From an uncultured Anaeromyxobacter sp. (GTDB taxonomy: Bacteria > Myxococcota > Myxococcia > Myxococcales > Anaeromyxobacteraceae), in contig CAIOAK010000082.1 in assembly GCA_903855945.1 (NCBI GenBank), positions 1 through 64,000 of the forward strand: DNA of 64,000 nucleotides. The letters run 5' to 3'. This document shows positions 10,163 to 18,972 of this stretch, in pieces. The first letter of the stretch is position 1; each line of letters starts with the position of its first letter. The notes below the pieces were generated by a model. It made no database searches. It saw only the letters and a program-made list of their open reading frames with translations, and was not told the DNA's origin. Made by a program: the position numbers and the translations under genes.

Positions 10163-11722
10163 TCACGGGTGCGGTGCGGCGGCGGCGCCGGCCAGTATCG
10201 TCGCGAAGCGCTTCTCGCGCGAGGCGGCCGGGGCGTCGCCGAGGGCCTCCGCGGCGCGGGCCAGGCCCACGTGGATCTCGGGGTCGAAGGGGTCGATCCG
10301 GTTCGCGAGGAGGAAGCTTTCCCTCGCCCCGGGCCAGTCCTGCCGGGCCAGGCGGACCCGGCCCATCTGGACGTTCAGGTTGCCCGCCTCGGGGTGGGAG
10401 CGCAGCGCCTCGGTGAGCACGCGCTCCGCCTCGGAGGCGTTGCCGGTCATGAGCGCGGCCTGGGCGCGGCGCGCGGCCAGCGTGGGGGATCCGGCTCCAC
10501 CGAGCTTCGCCGCCCGGGCGTACTCCTGGCGCGCCGGCTCCCAGCGGCCACGCTCCCGGAAGATCTCTCCCAGCCGCGCGTGCCCCCGCCCCTTCTCGTC
10601 GGTGATCTCCGACCACTCCGACCAGGGGCCGGCCTCCCCCTGGAAGCGGAGCTTCCGCATCTGCCGCTCGCCGCCGGCGGGGAGCGGCCGCTCCACCATC
10701 CATCGCCTCCACTCCTTCTCGAAGGCCGGGAAGGGCATCCCGAGCGCCAGGGCCACGGCCTCGTCGGCGGAGCGGCCGCCGGCCACCCCCTCGAGCACGC
10801 GCCGGACCGCATCCGGACCGCCCTTCCGCTGCATCGTCTCCACCGCCACCCCGACCTCGGCGAAGGCGAGCGCCGCCGACTCCTGGCTGGGCAGCTTCGC
10901 CATGGACGGGTGCATCTGGGCGAAGGTGACGAGCTTCCCGTTCCGGGCCGCGTCCCGCAGCATCGCCGCCGACCAGGGGGAGAGGATGTCCCCTCCCGGT
11001 CCGCGCCAGCGCGACTCGTACCAGCGGGCGATCCCCTCGTGCAGCCAGATGGGGGTCTCGTTGCGGGTGAGGCGGGTCACCACGAAGTGGACGTACTCGT
11101 GGGAGGCGGTGTCGAGCCAGTCGTAGCCGTGCAGGAGTGCCTTGGGGGAGGTGAGCATCATCTTGTTGAACTTGCAGATGGCGATGGTGCCGGTGCCCTT
11201 GATCTCCTTCTCGGTGAGCGTGGAGAGGCGCGCCAGTTGCCGGGTGTCCTCCACGATCTCGATCACCACCTGGCCGGGCGGCACCCAGCCGAAGTCGTGG
11301 AGCAGCGCGGCCCGCTGGGCCTCGAGCGCCTCGAGGAGGTAGGGGACGAGCACCTCCTCCTTGCCCTTCGGGTGGCTCACGACGAAGTTCGCGCTCTCCG
11401 CGCGGACGTGGTCGCGGGTGACGTCGCGGGCCCCCCTGGCGAGCGCGAGCCAGTTCCCCGCGCCCGCGCCGAGGCCGGGAGTCTCGAGGAGCGACACCGC
11501 CTCCGCGTAGCGCTGCTCGTGGAACCGCAGGACGGCGGCGGCGAGCGCCAGCGACGGATCGGCAGACTCCGTGCCTGCGAAGGGCAGGAGCAGCTCACGG
11601 GCGCCGACCACGTCCTCGTCGGAGAGCAGTTCCATCGCCTCGTGGGCCGCCGCGCGCGCGTCCCGGGGCGGCGGCGACGGCGGGGCAAGGAGCGAGAGCG
11701 CGAGGAGGAGGGCGGGGATCAC
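10163..11722 (-). CDS. secreted TPR protein with HExxH metallopeptidase-like domain
   Basis: 519 residues. The N-terminus is a signal-peptide-like stretch ([17 protein letters not shown]). The centre has [12 protein letters not shown] followed about 15 residues later by [12 protein letters not shown], the HExxH...E pattern of gluzincin peptidases (peptidase MA-like family). The last 130 residues are tetratricopeptide-like repeats (for example [22 protein letters not shown]). It probably works in the periplasm as a peptidase or a scaffold; activity is inferred from the motif only. The GTG start overlaps the preceding gene's stop (GTGA). TPR proteins are a regular part of Bat operons, but a metallopeptidase head is less usual. 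Confidence 0.85.
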   Translation of the reverse strand: MIPALLLALSLLAPPSPPPRDARAAAHEAMELLSDEDVVGARELLLPFAGTESADPSLALAAAVLRFHEQRYAEAVSLLETPGLGAGAGNWLALARGARDVTRDHVRAESANFVVSHPKGKEEVLVPYLLEALEAQRAALLHDFGWVPPGQVVIEIVEDTRQLARLSTLTEKEIKGTGTIAICKFNKMMLTSPKALLHGYDWLDTASHEYVHFVVTRLTRNETPIWLHEGIARWYESRWRGPGGDILSPWSAAMLRDAARNGKLVTFAQMHPSMAKLPSQESAALAFAEVGVAVETMQRKGGPDAVRRVLEGVAGGRSADEAVALALGMPFPAFEKEWRRWMVERPLPAGGERQMRKLRFQGEAGPWSEWSEITDEKGRGHARLGEIFRERGRWEPARQEYARAAKLGGAGSPTLAARRAQAALMTGNASEAERVLTEALRSHPEAGNLNVQMGRVRLARQDWPGARESFLLANRIDPFDPEIHVGLARAAEALGDAPAASREKRFATILAGAAAAPHP

Positions 11723-14700
11723 TTCACGAGCTCCTCGTAGTAGCGCTTCACCTCGCCCTGGTAGGGCTCGGGCGTGCCCTGCTTCATGGCCTCGAGCAGG
11801 TCCCGGCGGAACTGCTCGCGCGCCCGGGAGGCCTCCGCCTGCGGGATCTCGACCTTCTCGCGGGAGGGATCCCCCTCGGCCCCGTCGCGGTGGGGCGAGC
11901 CGGAGGAGGCGTAGGGCATGGGGAAGCCGCCCCCTCCGCCTCCGCTCCCCTTCCCCATCTCGTCGAGACCCTTGCGGAAGCGCTCCAGCGCCGAGAGCGC
12001 CTCCCGCTGCTGGCCGGAGCCCCGCTGCGGGTTGCGCTGGCCGAGCGATCGGGACGCCTGCTCCATCTGCTCGCGCCCCTCGGCGAGGTCGCGCCCGGCC
12101 TGGGGCGGGAAGACCGGCGCCTCCTCCGAGAGCCGGTCGAGCCGCTGCTGCAGCTTCCCCGCCTTCTCCCCCAGCTCGTGCTGCTGCCGGGCCAGCCGGT
12201 CGAGCCGCTGCTGCTCCCCCTGCGGAAGCACGGTGTTCGCGTCGGGGAAGAGCTTCTCCAGCTCCGCGCGGGCCTGGGCCGCCGGCGGCAACGAGCGCCG
12301 CGCGTGGTCGGCCGACTCGCGAAGCTCGGCGGGGTCTCGCCGAGTCGACGGGGGCAGGCGCTCCGACATCGCCGCCTCGTCGTCGAGTCCGGCGGCGAGC
12401 CGCTGGAGCGGCGGCAGCACCCGGCGCGCGGCCTCCAGCGCAGCGTCCAGGTCCTTCGACGAGAGGGCCTTTCGCAGGTCGTCGAGCCGCTCCCGCGACT
12501 GGGCCAGGTCCTCCTCGGAGCGAGGGGCCGAGCCGGACCGCGCCTGGCGCAGCTCGGCCTCGGCCTTCCGGGCGAGCTCCTCCACCTTCCGGAGCGACGG
12601 CTCGGAGCGACGGATCCGTTCCCGGGTCGCGCTTCGGTAGGCGTCGCGCACCTTCTCGGTCTCGGCCGCGACCTGCTCCTGCTCCCGCTCCACCGCCGTG
12701 AGCTCGCTCCGGAGCTCGCGCAGCTGGCGGGAGAGCGCGGCGTTCCGCTCGTCGGGGACCCCGGCGGTGCGCTGGAGGGAGGAGAGCATCTCCTGCAGCG
12801 TGTTGCCCATGGCGTCGAGCTCCTTCAGCGCCGCGTCCACGTCGTCCTGGGCGAGCTTCTCCTCCACCCGCTTCATGCCGCCGGCGACGTCGTTCGCCTT
12901 CGCCATCTCGGCGAGCGCCTCCGCGTTCATGTGGGAGTCGGACACCCCGCGGGCCAGCTCGCCCATCTGGCGGAGCATGTCCTGCATCCGGGCGCGCAGC
13001 CGGGACACCTCGGAGAGCAGCTTCCGCTTCGCCGCATCGGAGGGGGCCTGCCGGTACTCCTCGAGGAGCGAGGCCAGCTCCCTTCGGCGCGAGGCCAGGT
13101 CCTTCGCCATCCGGACCAGGTCCTCGGCCCTGCGCTTGTCGAAGAGCATTTCCAGGTACAGGACGTCCTTCTCCAGTTCCCGGTCGAGCGCGTCGTCGAG
13201 GCCGTCCACCTGCCGGGCGGAGCCGGCCGCGGGGCCGCTGCCGTACTGGATCTGGCGGGCCAGCGTCTGGCGCGCCGAGGTGAGGAGCACCTCCCGCTCC
13301 CGGAGGCCGGTGGCGACGGTGGCGAGCGCCGCCGGAAGCTCCCGGGGCGCCCCCTTGTCCTTGCGCATCGTCTGGGCCGTTTCCCGGAGCCGCTCGTGGA
13401 GCTGCCGGGTCCGGCCGTCGAGGGCGAGCCCCTTCTGCACCCGGGCCGGCTCGGGCGCCTGCGCCCTCGGGAGCTGCTCCAGCCGGTCGCCCAGGATGGA
13501 GACCATCTCCTCCCAGTGGCGCCGGGCCTCCGCGAGGAGCCGCTGGTGGTGCTCGGCCTCGCTGTGGATCTTCACCGCCCGCGTCGCCGAGGCGGCGCGC
13601 TTCGGCCCGGAGACGGTGTCGTTGTCCTTCACCTCGAGCCAGTAGAGGAGCCGCTCCCCCTCGGCGAGGCGCATCGGAGCGAGCTCCAGGTCGAAGGACC
13701 CCGCGTCGCGCCGTGCCGGGGCGAGCGAGCGGAGCACGCGCCGCTCCTCCTCGCCGCCGGGTGGCTTCGTCACCAGCGTGAGCTCTTCCAGTCCGAAGTC
13801 GTCCGAGGCGGTCCATTCCACCGGGACGCGCGCGTCGGCCGCGACCTCCACCTCCCCGGCCGGTGCGGTGATGGCCACCTCGGGGAAGGCGTCGGGCTCG
13901 ATCGTCACCGGAATGGGAGGGCCGTTCACGATCACCTTTCCGCCGTCGGTGAACTGGAAGCGGTAGCTGCCGGTCCCGTCCACGAGGAAGGCGCCGGAGA
14001 GCTCGCGGCCGTTATTCACTGTGAGTGAAATAAGCCTCCGGGAATCCGGGGCGGCCCCCTCCACCGCGACCTGCGCGCCCCGGACCGGGCGGTCGGAACG
14101 GGTGGAGAGTTGGACCTCGGTGCCGAGCGGGGCCTGGATCGAGCCATCGCTCCCCGGGACCTTGCGCTCGGCCCGCCCGGTGTAGGCCGGGTAGCGGTAG
14201 GTGAGCTCGATGTCGCCGGTGATCGGATCGGCCCGCAGGGGCGCGGCGGCGACCCCCGCACCGGCGAGGAGGCGCGAGATGCCCCGTCCGAGGTCGGGGC
14301 CGAGCCAGAGCGCGGAGACGCCCCATGCCGCCAGGGCGGCGAGGAGTGCGCCCCCGGCGCGGCGGGCGGCCCGGTCGGGGATGGCGACCCGGAGATCGAC
14401 GTCCTGGGTCCGGGCTCCGGTCCGGAGCAGGTGCTCGTCGGCGAGGGCGGGAGAGAGGCCGCGGGCCTCGAGCCCGTCCCGGTCCGCGTGGAGCTCCACC
14501 GCCGTGAGGAGGGCGGAGCGGAGCGACGCGTCACCGCCGGCGACGGTCGTCGCGAGCTCCCGGGGGCCCCAGGCGGTGCGCCACAGCTTCCAGGCTCCCC
14601 AGCCGAAGGCGGCGGCGAGGGAGGCCAGCGCGAGCCCGAGCGAGCCCTGGCGGAGCCAACCCCCGGGGGATGCCTTGCCCCCTCCCAGAAAGAGGGCCCC

Positions 14701-14823
14701 GGCGAGGAGGAATGCGGCGGCCGCGGCCAGGCCGAAGCCCAGGGCCGTGGCCAGGACGACGGCTCGGCGCCGGCGGCGGGCCGCCGCGAGCAGGTCGGAG
14801 ATTTCGGAGTACGCCCCTTGCAC
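11719..14823 (-). CDS. large membrane-anchored coiled-coil protein (DUF4175-like)
   Basis: About 1034 residues. Near the N-terminus there are two hydrophobic segments (AVVLATALGFGLAAAAAFLL and a second after it) and a third near residue 160. Beta-rich periplasmic-type segments follow (EVAADARVPVEWTASDDFGL). From about residue 400 to the end it is charged, alpha-helical and coiled-coil, ending in a Gly-rich patch and a short acidic/basic tail. This layout matches DUF4175-type proteins found beside MoxR/BatA genes. Function is unknown; a structural or regulatory role in the Bat complex is inference. The start is uncertain: GTG at 14823 is used, a GTG at 14889 is also open, and neither has a good ribosome site. 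Confidence 0.78.
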   Translation of the reverse strand: MQGAYSEISDLLAAARRRRRAVVLATALGFGLAAAAAFLLAGALFLGGGKASPGGWLRQGSLGLALASLAAAFGWGAWKLWRTAWGPRELATTVAGGDASLRSALLTAVELHADRDGLEARGLSPALADEHLLRTGARTQDVDLRVAIPDRAARRAGGALLAALAAWGVSALWLGPDLGRGISRLLAGAGVAAAPLRADPITGDIELTYRYPAYTGRAERKVPGSDGSIQAPLGTEVQLSTRSDRPVRGAQVAVEGAAPDSRRLISLTVNNGRELSGAFLVDGTGSYRFQFTDGGKVIVNGPPIPVTIEPDAFPEVAITAPAGEVEVAADARVPVEWTASDDFGLEELTLVTKPPGGEEERRVLRSLAPARRDAGSFDLELAPMRLAEGERLLYWLEVKDNDTVSGPKRAASATRAVKIHSEAEHHQRLLAEARRHWEEMVSILGDRLEQLPRAQAPEPARVQKGLALDGRTRQLHERLRETAQTMRKDKGAPRELPAALATVATGLREREVLLTSARQTLARQIQYGSGPAAGSARQVDGLDDALDRELEKDVLYLEMLFDKRRAEDLVRMAKDLASRRRELASLLEEYRQAPSDAAKRKLLSEVSRLRARMQDMLRQMGELARGVSDSHMNAEALAEMAKANDVAGGMKRVEEKLAQDDVDAALKELDAMGNTLQEMLSSLQRTAGVPDERNAALSRQLRELRSELTAVEREQEQVAAETEKVRDAYRSATRERIRRSEPSLRKVEELARKAEAELRQARSGSAPRSEEDLAQSRERLDDLRKALSSKDLDAALEAARRVLPPLQRLAAGLDDEAAMSERLPPSTRRDPAELRESADHARRSLPPAAQARAELEKLFPDANTVLPQGEQQRLDRLARQQHELGEKAGKLQQRLDRLSEEAPVFPPQAGRDLAEGREQMEQASRSLGQRNPQRGSGQQREALSALERFRKGLDEMGKGSGGGGGGFPMPYASSGSPHRDGAEGDPSREKVEIPQAEASRAREQFRRDLLEAMKQGTPEPYQGEVKRYYEELVK
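14015..14029. repeat. dispersed palindrome, copy 1 (TTCACT-GTG-AGTGAA)
   Basis: Perfect 6-bp inverted repeat with a 3-base spacer, inside the DUF4175-like gene. On the coding strand it gives Ser-Leu-Thr-Val-Asn with codons TCA, ACA and AAT, all unusual in this GC-rich setting. It is one of seven copies in the window. Confidence 0.8.
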
Positions 14824-14824
14824 G

Positions 14825-14869
14825 TGTTCCCGGAACAGAGGAGACCGGATGAGAAATCCGCGAGATTTC
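14825..14869. promoter_or_regulatory. two palindromes in the divergent gap before the sigma-factor gene (operator candidates)
   Basis: A perfect 13-bp palindrome, TGTTCCCGGAACA, lies at 14825-14837, and an inverted repeat GAAATC-N5-GATTTC lies at 14853-14869. Both are in the 146 bases between the DUF4175-like gene and the ECF sigma gene, and a third GAAAT copy (minus strand) follows at about 14874. GGAAC is also the classic -35 core of ECF-sigma promoters, but I could not find a convincing -10 at the right distance. If the upstream GTG at 14889 is the true start of the leftward gene, these lie inside its coding region. Confidence 0.4.
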
Positions 14870-14969
14870 CCTAATTTCGACCGGCGCACAAGGACCCGGT
14901 ACCCCCCGACGGGGTGTGGTAGCTTTCCCGTGCCGAGGTGAATTTCCCCGCCGGCCGAACGTCCTCCCC

Positions 14970-15578
14970 ATGGCTCTGCCCGACCTCGAACTGGTGGAAA
15001 GAGCCAGGGGTGGCGATCCGGAGGCGTTCCGGGAGCTCGTCGTCCGTCACCAGCGAAGGGTGTACGCCGTGGCGCTCGGAATCGTCAGGGACCGGGATCT
15101 CGCCTGGGATGTGTCCCAGGAGGCCTTCGTGCGCATGCACCAGCACCTCGCCGAGTTCCGGGAGGACGCGGCCTTCAGCGCCTGGCTGCGCCGCATCACC
15201 GCCCGGATCGCCATCGACGTCCTGCGGCGCGAGCGCCCCTCCCGGCGGCAGGAGGTCGAGGACGTGCCGGAGCCCGAGCTCCGCGAGGCGGCTCCCGGGG
15301 TGCTCTCCACCGCGCTCGGCACCGACCCGCAGCAGACGGTGCTCCGGCGGGAGCTCTCCGGAAAGCTCGGGGAGGCGCTCGATCGGCTCCCCGAGGTCCA
15401 CCGGGCCGTCCTCGTCCTGCGGGAGCTCGACGGCCTCTCCTACGAGGAGCTGGCGGAGCGGCTCTCCATCCCCAAGGGGACCGTGATGAGCCGGCTCTTC
15501 CACGCGCGGAAGAAGATGCAGGCGCTCCTCGCCGGCTACGCCGGCATCGACGCCCCCGGACGGGAGGGCGCCCCGTGA
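14970..15578 (+). CDS. ECF-type RNA polymerase sigma factor
   Basis: Extracytoplasmic-function sigma factor (RpoE-like), 202 residues. Region 2 is at about residues 25-90 (VYAVALGIVRDRDLAWDVSQ, then EAFVRMHQHL and RRITARIAIDVLRRERPSRR), and region 4 is at about 135-185 (LPEVHRAVLVLRELDGLSYE, then a helix-turn-helix ending GTVMSRLFHARKKM). ATG at 14970 is chosen; an in-frame ATG at 14916 would add 18 unrelated residues. The stop overlaps the anti-sigma start (GTGA at 15575-15578), which supports a sigma/anti-sigma pair. It is probably autoregulated from the upstream gap; target genes are unknown. Confidence 0.93.
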   Translation: MALPDLELVERARGGDPEAFRELVVRHQRRVYAVALGIVRDRDLAWDVSQEAFVRMHQHLAEFREDAAFSAWLRRITARIAIDVLRRERPSRRQEVEDVPEPELREAAPGVLSTALGTDPQQTVLRRELSGKLGEALDRLPEVHRAVLVLRELDGLSYEELAERLSIPKGTVMSRLFHARKKMQALLAGYAGIDAPGREGAP

Positions 15579-16057
15579 GATGCGCCGGTGCGATCCCGCT
15601 GCTCGGCTCCCGCCCCGGGGAGATCGACCCCACCGAGGAGGCGCTGCTCCAGGCCCACCTCGCCACCTGCGATTCCTGCCGCGCGCGGCTCGCCGACGTG
15701 GAGGCGCTGGGGGTGATCGTCCGCGACGGGCTCATGGTCGAGGCGGCCCGACGCGACCTCGCGGGGCTCGCCGATGGCGTGATGGCCCGGATCCCCGCGT
15801 CGGCCTGGCGCGGGGAGCGGCCCGGGGCTCTCGGCCGGGCGCGCGCCTTCCTCCGGCATCACCGGGTGCTCGCCGCCGCGTCCGCCCTCGCGCCGGCGCT
15901 GGCCGCGCTGGCCCTCTACCTGTACATTGACCGCGGCAGCGGGGCGGGGCCGGCCGGACTCTCCGTGGAGGTGACGTCGGAGGACCTGGCGGCGATCGTC
16001 CTCGATACGAGCGACGGCCCGATCATCCTGGTGGGTGAGGGCGCGAACGGCACCTGA
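15575..16057 (+). CDS. anti-sigma factor with zinc-finger (ZAS) motif
   Basis: 160 residues. The N-terminal half has HLATCDSCRA, the HxxxCxxC zinc-binding signature of anti-sigma factors, with an upstream Cys (residue 3) as a possible further ligand. One membrane segment (about 105-125, VLAAASALAPALAALALYLY) leaves a short outer-side tail of about 38 residues ending in ILVGEGANGT. It most likely holds the preceding sigma factor at the membrane until a signal arrives. The GTG start overlaps the sigma stop, and the next gene follows after 10 bases. Confidence 0.86.
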   Translation: MRCAGAIPLLGSRPGEIDPTEEALLQAHLATCDSCRARLADVEALGVIVRDGLMVEAARRDLAGLADGVMARIPASAWRGERPGALGRARAFLRHHRVLAAASALAPALAALALYLYIDRGSGAGPAGLSVEVTSEDLAAIVLDTSDGPIILVGEGANGT

Positions 16058-16067
16058 CGGAGGAAGC

Positions 16068-16505
16068 ATGCGGAGCACCTGGACGGCGGCGTGGGCGGCG
16101 GTGGTCCTCCTCGCGTGCCTGCCCGCGCGGGCGGCCGACGCGCCGGTGCCGGTGCGCATCCGCGTCCTGCAGGGATTCCGCCAGGGAACGCCCGGCCTGC
16201 CGCCGGGGCTCGAGGATCTGAAGGCGCAGCTCTCGGCCACCGCCTACGTCCGGTGGGAGCAGGCCGAGGAGGTCAAGGTCTCCCTGGCGCCGGGCAAGTC
16301 CGTGGCGGTCTCCCTTCCGGGTGGGCGAGCGGTGTCGGTCCTGCTCGTCGAGTCGAAGAGCGGCGCCGCCACCTTCGAGGTGAGCGCCCCGGACTCGCGC
16401 ACCCGCTCTCGGGTCACGGTCCCACCGGGCAAGCGCATCGTGCAGCAGGTGAGCGCCGAGCAGGGCGGAAGCGCCTGGTTCGTGACGATCAAGGCGAGCG
16501 GGTAG
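16068..16505 (+). CDS. small secreted protein of unknown function
   Basis: 145 residues, not recognised. A cleavable signal peptide is likely (TAAWAAVVLLACLPARAADA, cut near residue 25). The rest is beta-rich with no cysteine beyond the signal peptide, and it reads like a small all-beta domain (VRIRVLQGF, SVAVSLPGG, SRVTVPPGK). The ATG at 16068 has a GGAGGAAG ribosome site. Because it is third in the sigma/anti-sigma transcript, it may be the stress-responsive output or a periplasmic modulator of the anti-sigma factor; that is inference. Confidence 0.8.
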   Translation: MRSTWTAAWAAVVLLACLPARAADAPVPVRIRVLQGFRQGTPGLPPGLEDLKAQLSATAYVRWEQAEEVKVSLAPGKSVAVSLPGGRAVSVLLVESKSGAATFEVSAPDSRTRSRVTVPPGKRIVQQVSAEQGGSAWFVTIKASG

Positions 16506-16537
16506 CGGGGGCGCGGGCCGTATTCTCGCTCGCCACG

Positions 16538-17947
16538 ATGCTTCCGGAACCGGCCCAGATCCTGGCGCGTGCGCGGAGCCTGTTGCGGGTCGCTCGCGTC
16601 GAACCCTTCGACGAGGCGACGGCGGAGGGGCGCTCCCAGGAACGCTACCGGCGGATCGTCCTCAGCACCGGGGCGAGCCTGGCGGGAACGGCCGTGACCA
16701 CGCTCGTCGGGCTGGCCATCGTCCCCCTCCTCGTGTCCCGCATGGGCAAGGACTTCTACGGTCTCTGGGCGACGGTCTTCTCCCTGACACCGTGGATTGC
16801 GCTGCTCGACATGGGGATGGTGGGTGGGCTCGTGGTCGCCATCGCGGAGGCCAACGGGCGGGACGACCGGGAGGGTGCGGCCGCGGGATTCTCCAGCGCC
16901 TTCTTCTCGCTCGCGCTGGCGGGGGTCCTGGCGTCCGTCGCGCTGGCCGCCGTGGTCGCCTTCGCCCCGTGGGAATCGGTCGTCCACCTCCCGGCCGGCC
17001 TCTCCCGGTCCTCGGTCACGGCGGGGGTCGCGCTGGTGGGGGTCGTGGCCGCCCTCTCCCTTCCGCTCGGGCTCGTGAACCAGGCGTGGACGGGGTACCA
17101 GAAGGCCTTCGTGGCCACCGCCTTCACGGCCGGGGGGAGCCTCCTGTCCCTCGCGCTGCTCGTCGCCGCGGTGCGGCTCGGTGGCTCTCCGTTCGCGGTG
17201 TTCGCCGCCGGCTCGCTGGCGGGCTTCGTGGCGGGCCTGGCCTCGCTCGCGTTCCTCTCCCGCGCCATGCCCTGGATGCGCCCGTCGCCCCGACGGGTCT
17301 CCCGCCCCGCCTTCCGCCGCCTGCTGGGGACCGCGACCCCGCTCTACCTGTTCCAAATCGGTTCACTATTAGTGAATCAGTCCCAGCGGCCCCTCCTCTC
17401 CGCCTCGGCCGGGCTCGGGGTCACGGCCGAGTACGACCTGCTGGCGCGGATCTACGTGCTCGCCATCACGCTCATCACCGTCTCCAGCGCCTCGTTCGCG
17501 CCCACCTTCCGGGAATCGCTGGAACGCGGGGACGGGGAGTGGATGCGGAAGACCTTCTGGCGGCTGGTGCGGCTCCGCATGGCGGCGGCGGCGGCGCTCT
17601 GCCTCGGGATCGTGCTCGGCGGGAACGCGGTGCTGCGGCTCTGGCTCGGGCGGCAGGACTTCCAGTTCGCGCTCCCGGTCTGGCTCACGCTCGCGGCGCT
17701 CATCCTGGCGGCGGTCTGGGCCAGCCCGTTCTTCGAGCTCCTGACCATCCTGGACCGGATCTGGCCCCAGGTGGCGGTGGTGCTGGTGCAGGGCCCTCTC
17801 ACCGTGGGGCTCACCTGGTATCTCGGCAGCAGGTACGGGGTGCTGGGAGCGCTCCTGGCGCTCGTCACTCCGACCGTCGTCGTGAGCGGCTGGGTCATCC
17901 CCGCGCTCGCCTGGAATACGGTGAGAACGCAGGAGGTGCGGCGATGA
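16538..17947 (+). CDS. polysaccharide flippase (MVF/Wzx-like), first paralogue
   Basis: 469 residues with about twelve to fourteen membrane segments after a 45-residue hydrophilic head. It belongs to the oligosaccharide flippase (polysaccharide biosynthesis) class that moves lipid-linked glycans across the inner membrane. The head contains EGRSQERYRRIVL, which is almost identical to EGRSDERYRRIVL in the flippase at 24026-25414; the two also share FQ(I/L)G and a following (L/T)VN motif. They are therefore paralogues. The ATG at 16538 is chosen because the homologous N-terminus begins there. The stop overlaps the next gene (ATGA). A dispersed palindrome lies in it at 17362, with consecutive CTA TTA codons. 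Confidence 0.88.
   Translation: MLPEPAQILARARSLLRVARVEPFDEATAEGRSQERYRRIVLSTGASLAGTAVTTLVGLAIVPLLVSRMGKDFYGLWATVFSLTPWIALLDMGMVGGLVVAIAEANGRDDREGAAAGFSSAFFSLALAGVLASVALAAVVAFAPWESVVHLPAGLSRSSVTAGVALVGVVAALSLPLGLVNQAWTGYQKAFVATAFTAGGSLLSLALLVAAVRLGGSPFAVFAAGSLAGFVAGLASLAFLSRAMPWMRPSPRRVSRPAFRRLLGTATPLYLFQIGSLLVNQSQRPLLSASAGLGVTAEYDLLARIYVLAITLITVSSASFAPTFRESLERGDGEWMRKTFWRLVRLRMAAAAALCLGIVLGGNAVLRLWLGRQDFQFALPVWLTLAALILAAVWASPFFELLTILDRIWPQVAVVLVQGPLTVGLTWYLGSRYGVLGALLALVTPTVVVSGWVIPALAWNTVRTQEVRR
17362..17376. repeat. dispersed palindrome, copy 2 (TTCACT-ATT-AGTGAA)
   Basis: Perfect 6-bp inverted repeat with a 3-base spacer inside the flippase gene. It encodes Ser-Leu-Leu-Val-Asn through TCA CTA TTA GTG AAT, including a TTA codon, which is among the rarest codons in such genomes. 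Confidence 0.8.
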
Positions 17948-18960
17948 TCCGATCCTGGGCTGCGTCCTTCCGGCGCTGGTTCCTGGGGGACCGGCTGTGG
18001 CTCGCGTCCCGTCCCGTGAGCCGCGAGCGGATGGCCTCCGACCCGGTCCGGCTGAGCCTGAAGAGCTTCGGGATCAAGCTGAACGAGGATCTCGCTCCCA
18101 GGCTCGCCGCGGTTGACGGCTCGGGCGAGCCTGCCCACCTGGGGCTCCCGAGCAAGGCCTGCACCCAGCAGGACGTCGAGAGCGCCTGGTTCGCCCACTG
18201 GTGCCGGGAACTCCGGATCGCTCCGTCCTACCATCGCAAGCTCTGGGAGTACGCCTTCCTCCTCCAGGTACTCCACGAGCGCGGCCTTCTGCGGGAGGGG
18301 CGGGAGGGGGTCGGCTTCGGGTGTGGCGAGGAGCCCATCGCCTCCTTCCTCGCCGCCCGGGGCGTCGCTGCGACCGTGACCGACCTGGACCCCTCGGTCG
18401 CCAAGGGGCGGGGGTGGATGGAGACGGGTCAGCACGCCTCCCGTCGCGACCTGGCGTTCCGTCCCGAGATCGTCTCGCGGGAGGCCTTCGACCGGCTGGT
18501 TCACTACGCACACGTCGACATGAACGACATCCCCAGCTCGCTCCACGGCCGCTTCGACTTCTGCTGGTCCCTCTGCGCCTTCGAGCACCTGGGATCGATC
18601 GAGGCCGGCCTGAGGTTCGTCGAGCGGTCGATGGATACGCTCCGTCCGGGCGGGTTGGCCGTCCACACGACGGAGTTCAACTTCCTCTGCCAGGAGGAGA
18701 CGATCACGACGGGCCCGACGGTCCTGTTCCTGGCCCGTCACTTCGCCGAGCTGAAGGAGCGGCTGGAGCGCTCCGGTCACCACGTCGGGATCCTGGACCT
18801 GGACGTCGGCAACGGGCTCGCCGACCGGTACATCGACCTCCCCCCCTACGACCGGGACGCGCTTCCCCAGGCCGGGTGGGGCTCCGGGCCCGTGCACCTG
18901 AAGCTCTCCCTCGAGGACTTCCCCACGACCTCCTTCGGCCTCGTCGTGCAGCGAGGCTGA
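17944..18960 (+). CDS. SAM-dependent methyltransferase of the glycan locus
   Basis: 338 residues. The Rossmann-type SAM-binding region starts near residue 120 (EGVGFGCGEEPIASFLAARG, then VTDLDPS). FDFCWSLCAFEHLGS and MDTLRPGGLAVHTTEF are the post-I motifs. The first 110 residues are hydrophilic and have no assigned domain. There is no signal peptide or membrane segment. It overlaps the flippase by four bases (ATGA), so the two are co-translated. The substrate is probably a sugar or a glycolipid head of this locus; that rests only on context. Confidence 0.85.
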   Translation: MIRSWAASFRRWFLGDRLWLASRPVSRERMASDPVRLSLKSFGIKLNEDLAPRLAAVDGSGEPAHLGLPSKACTQQDVESAWFAHWCRELRIAPSYHRKLWEYAFLLQVLHERGLLREGREGVGFGCGEEPIASFLAARGVAATVTDLDPSVAKGRGWMETGQHASRRDLAFRPEIVSREAFDRLVHYAHVDMNDIPSSLHGRFDFCWSLCAFEHLGSIEAGLRFVERSMDTLRPGGLAVHTTEFNFLCQEETITTGPTVLFLARHFAELKERLERSGHHVGILDLDVGNGLADRYIDLPPYDRDALPQAGWGSGPVHLKLSLEDFPTTSFGLVVQRG

Positions 18961-18972
18961 CGCCGTCCCCGC

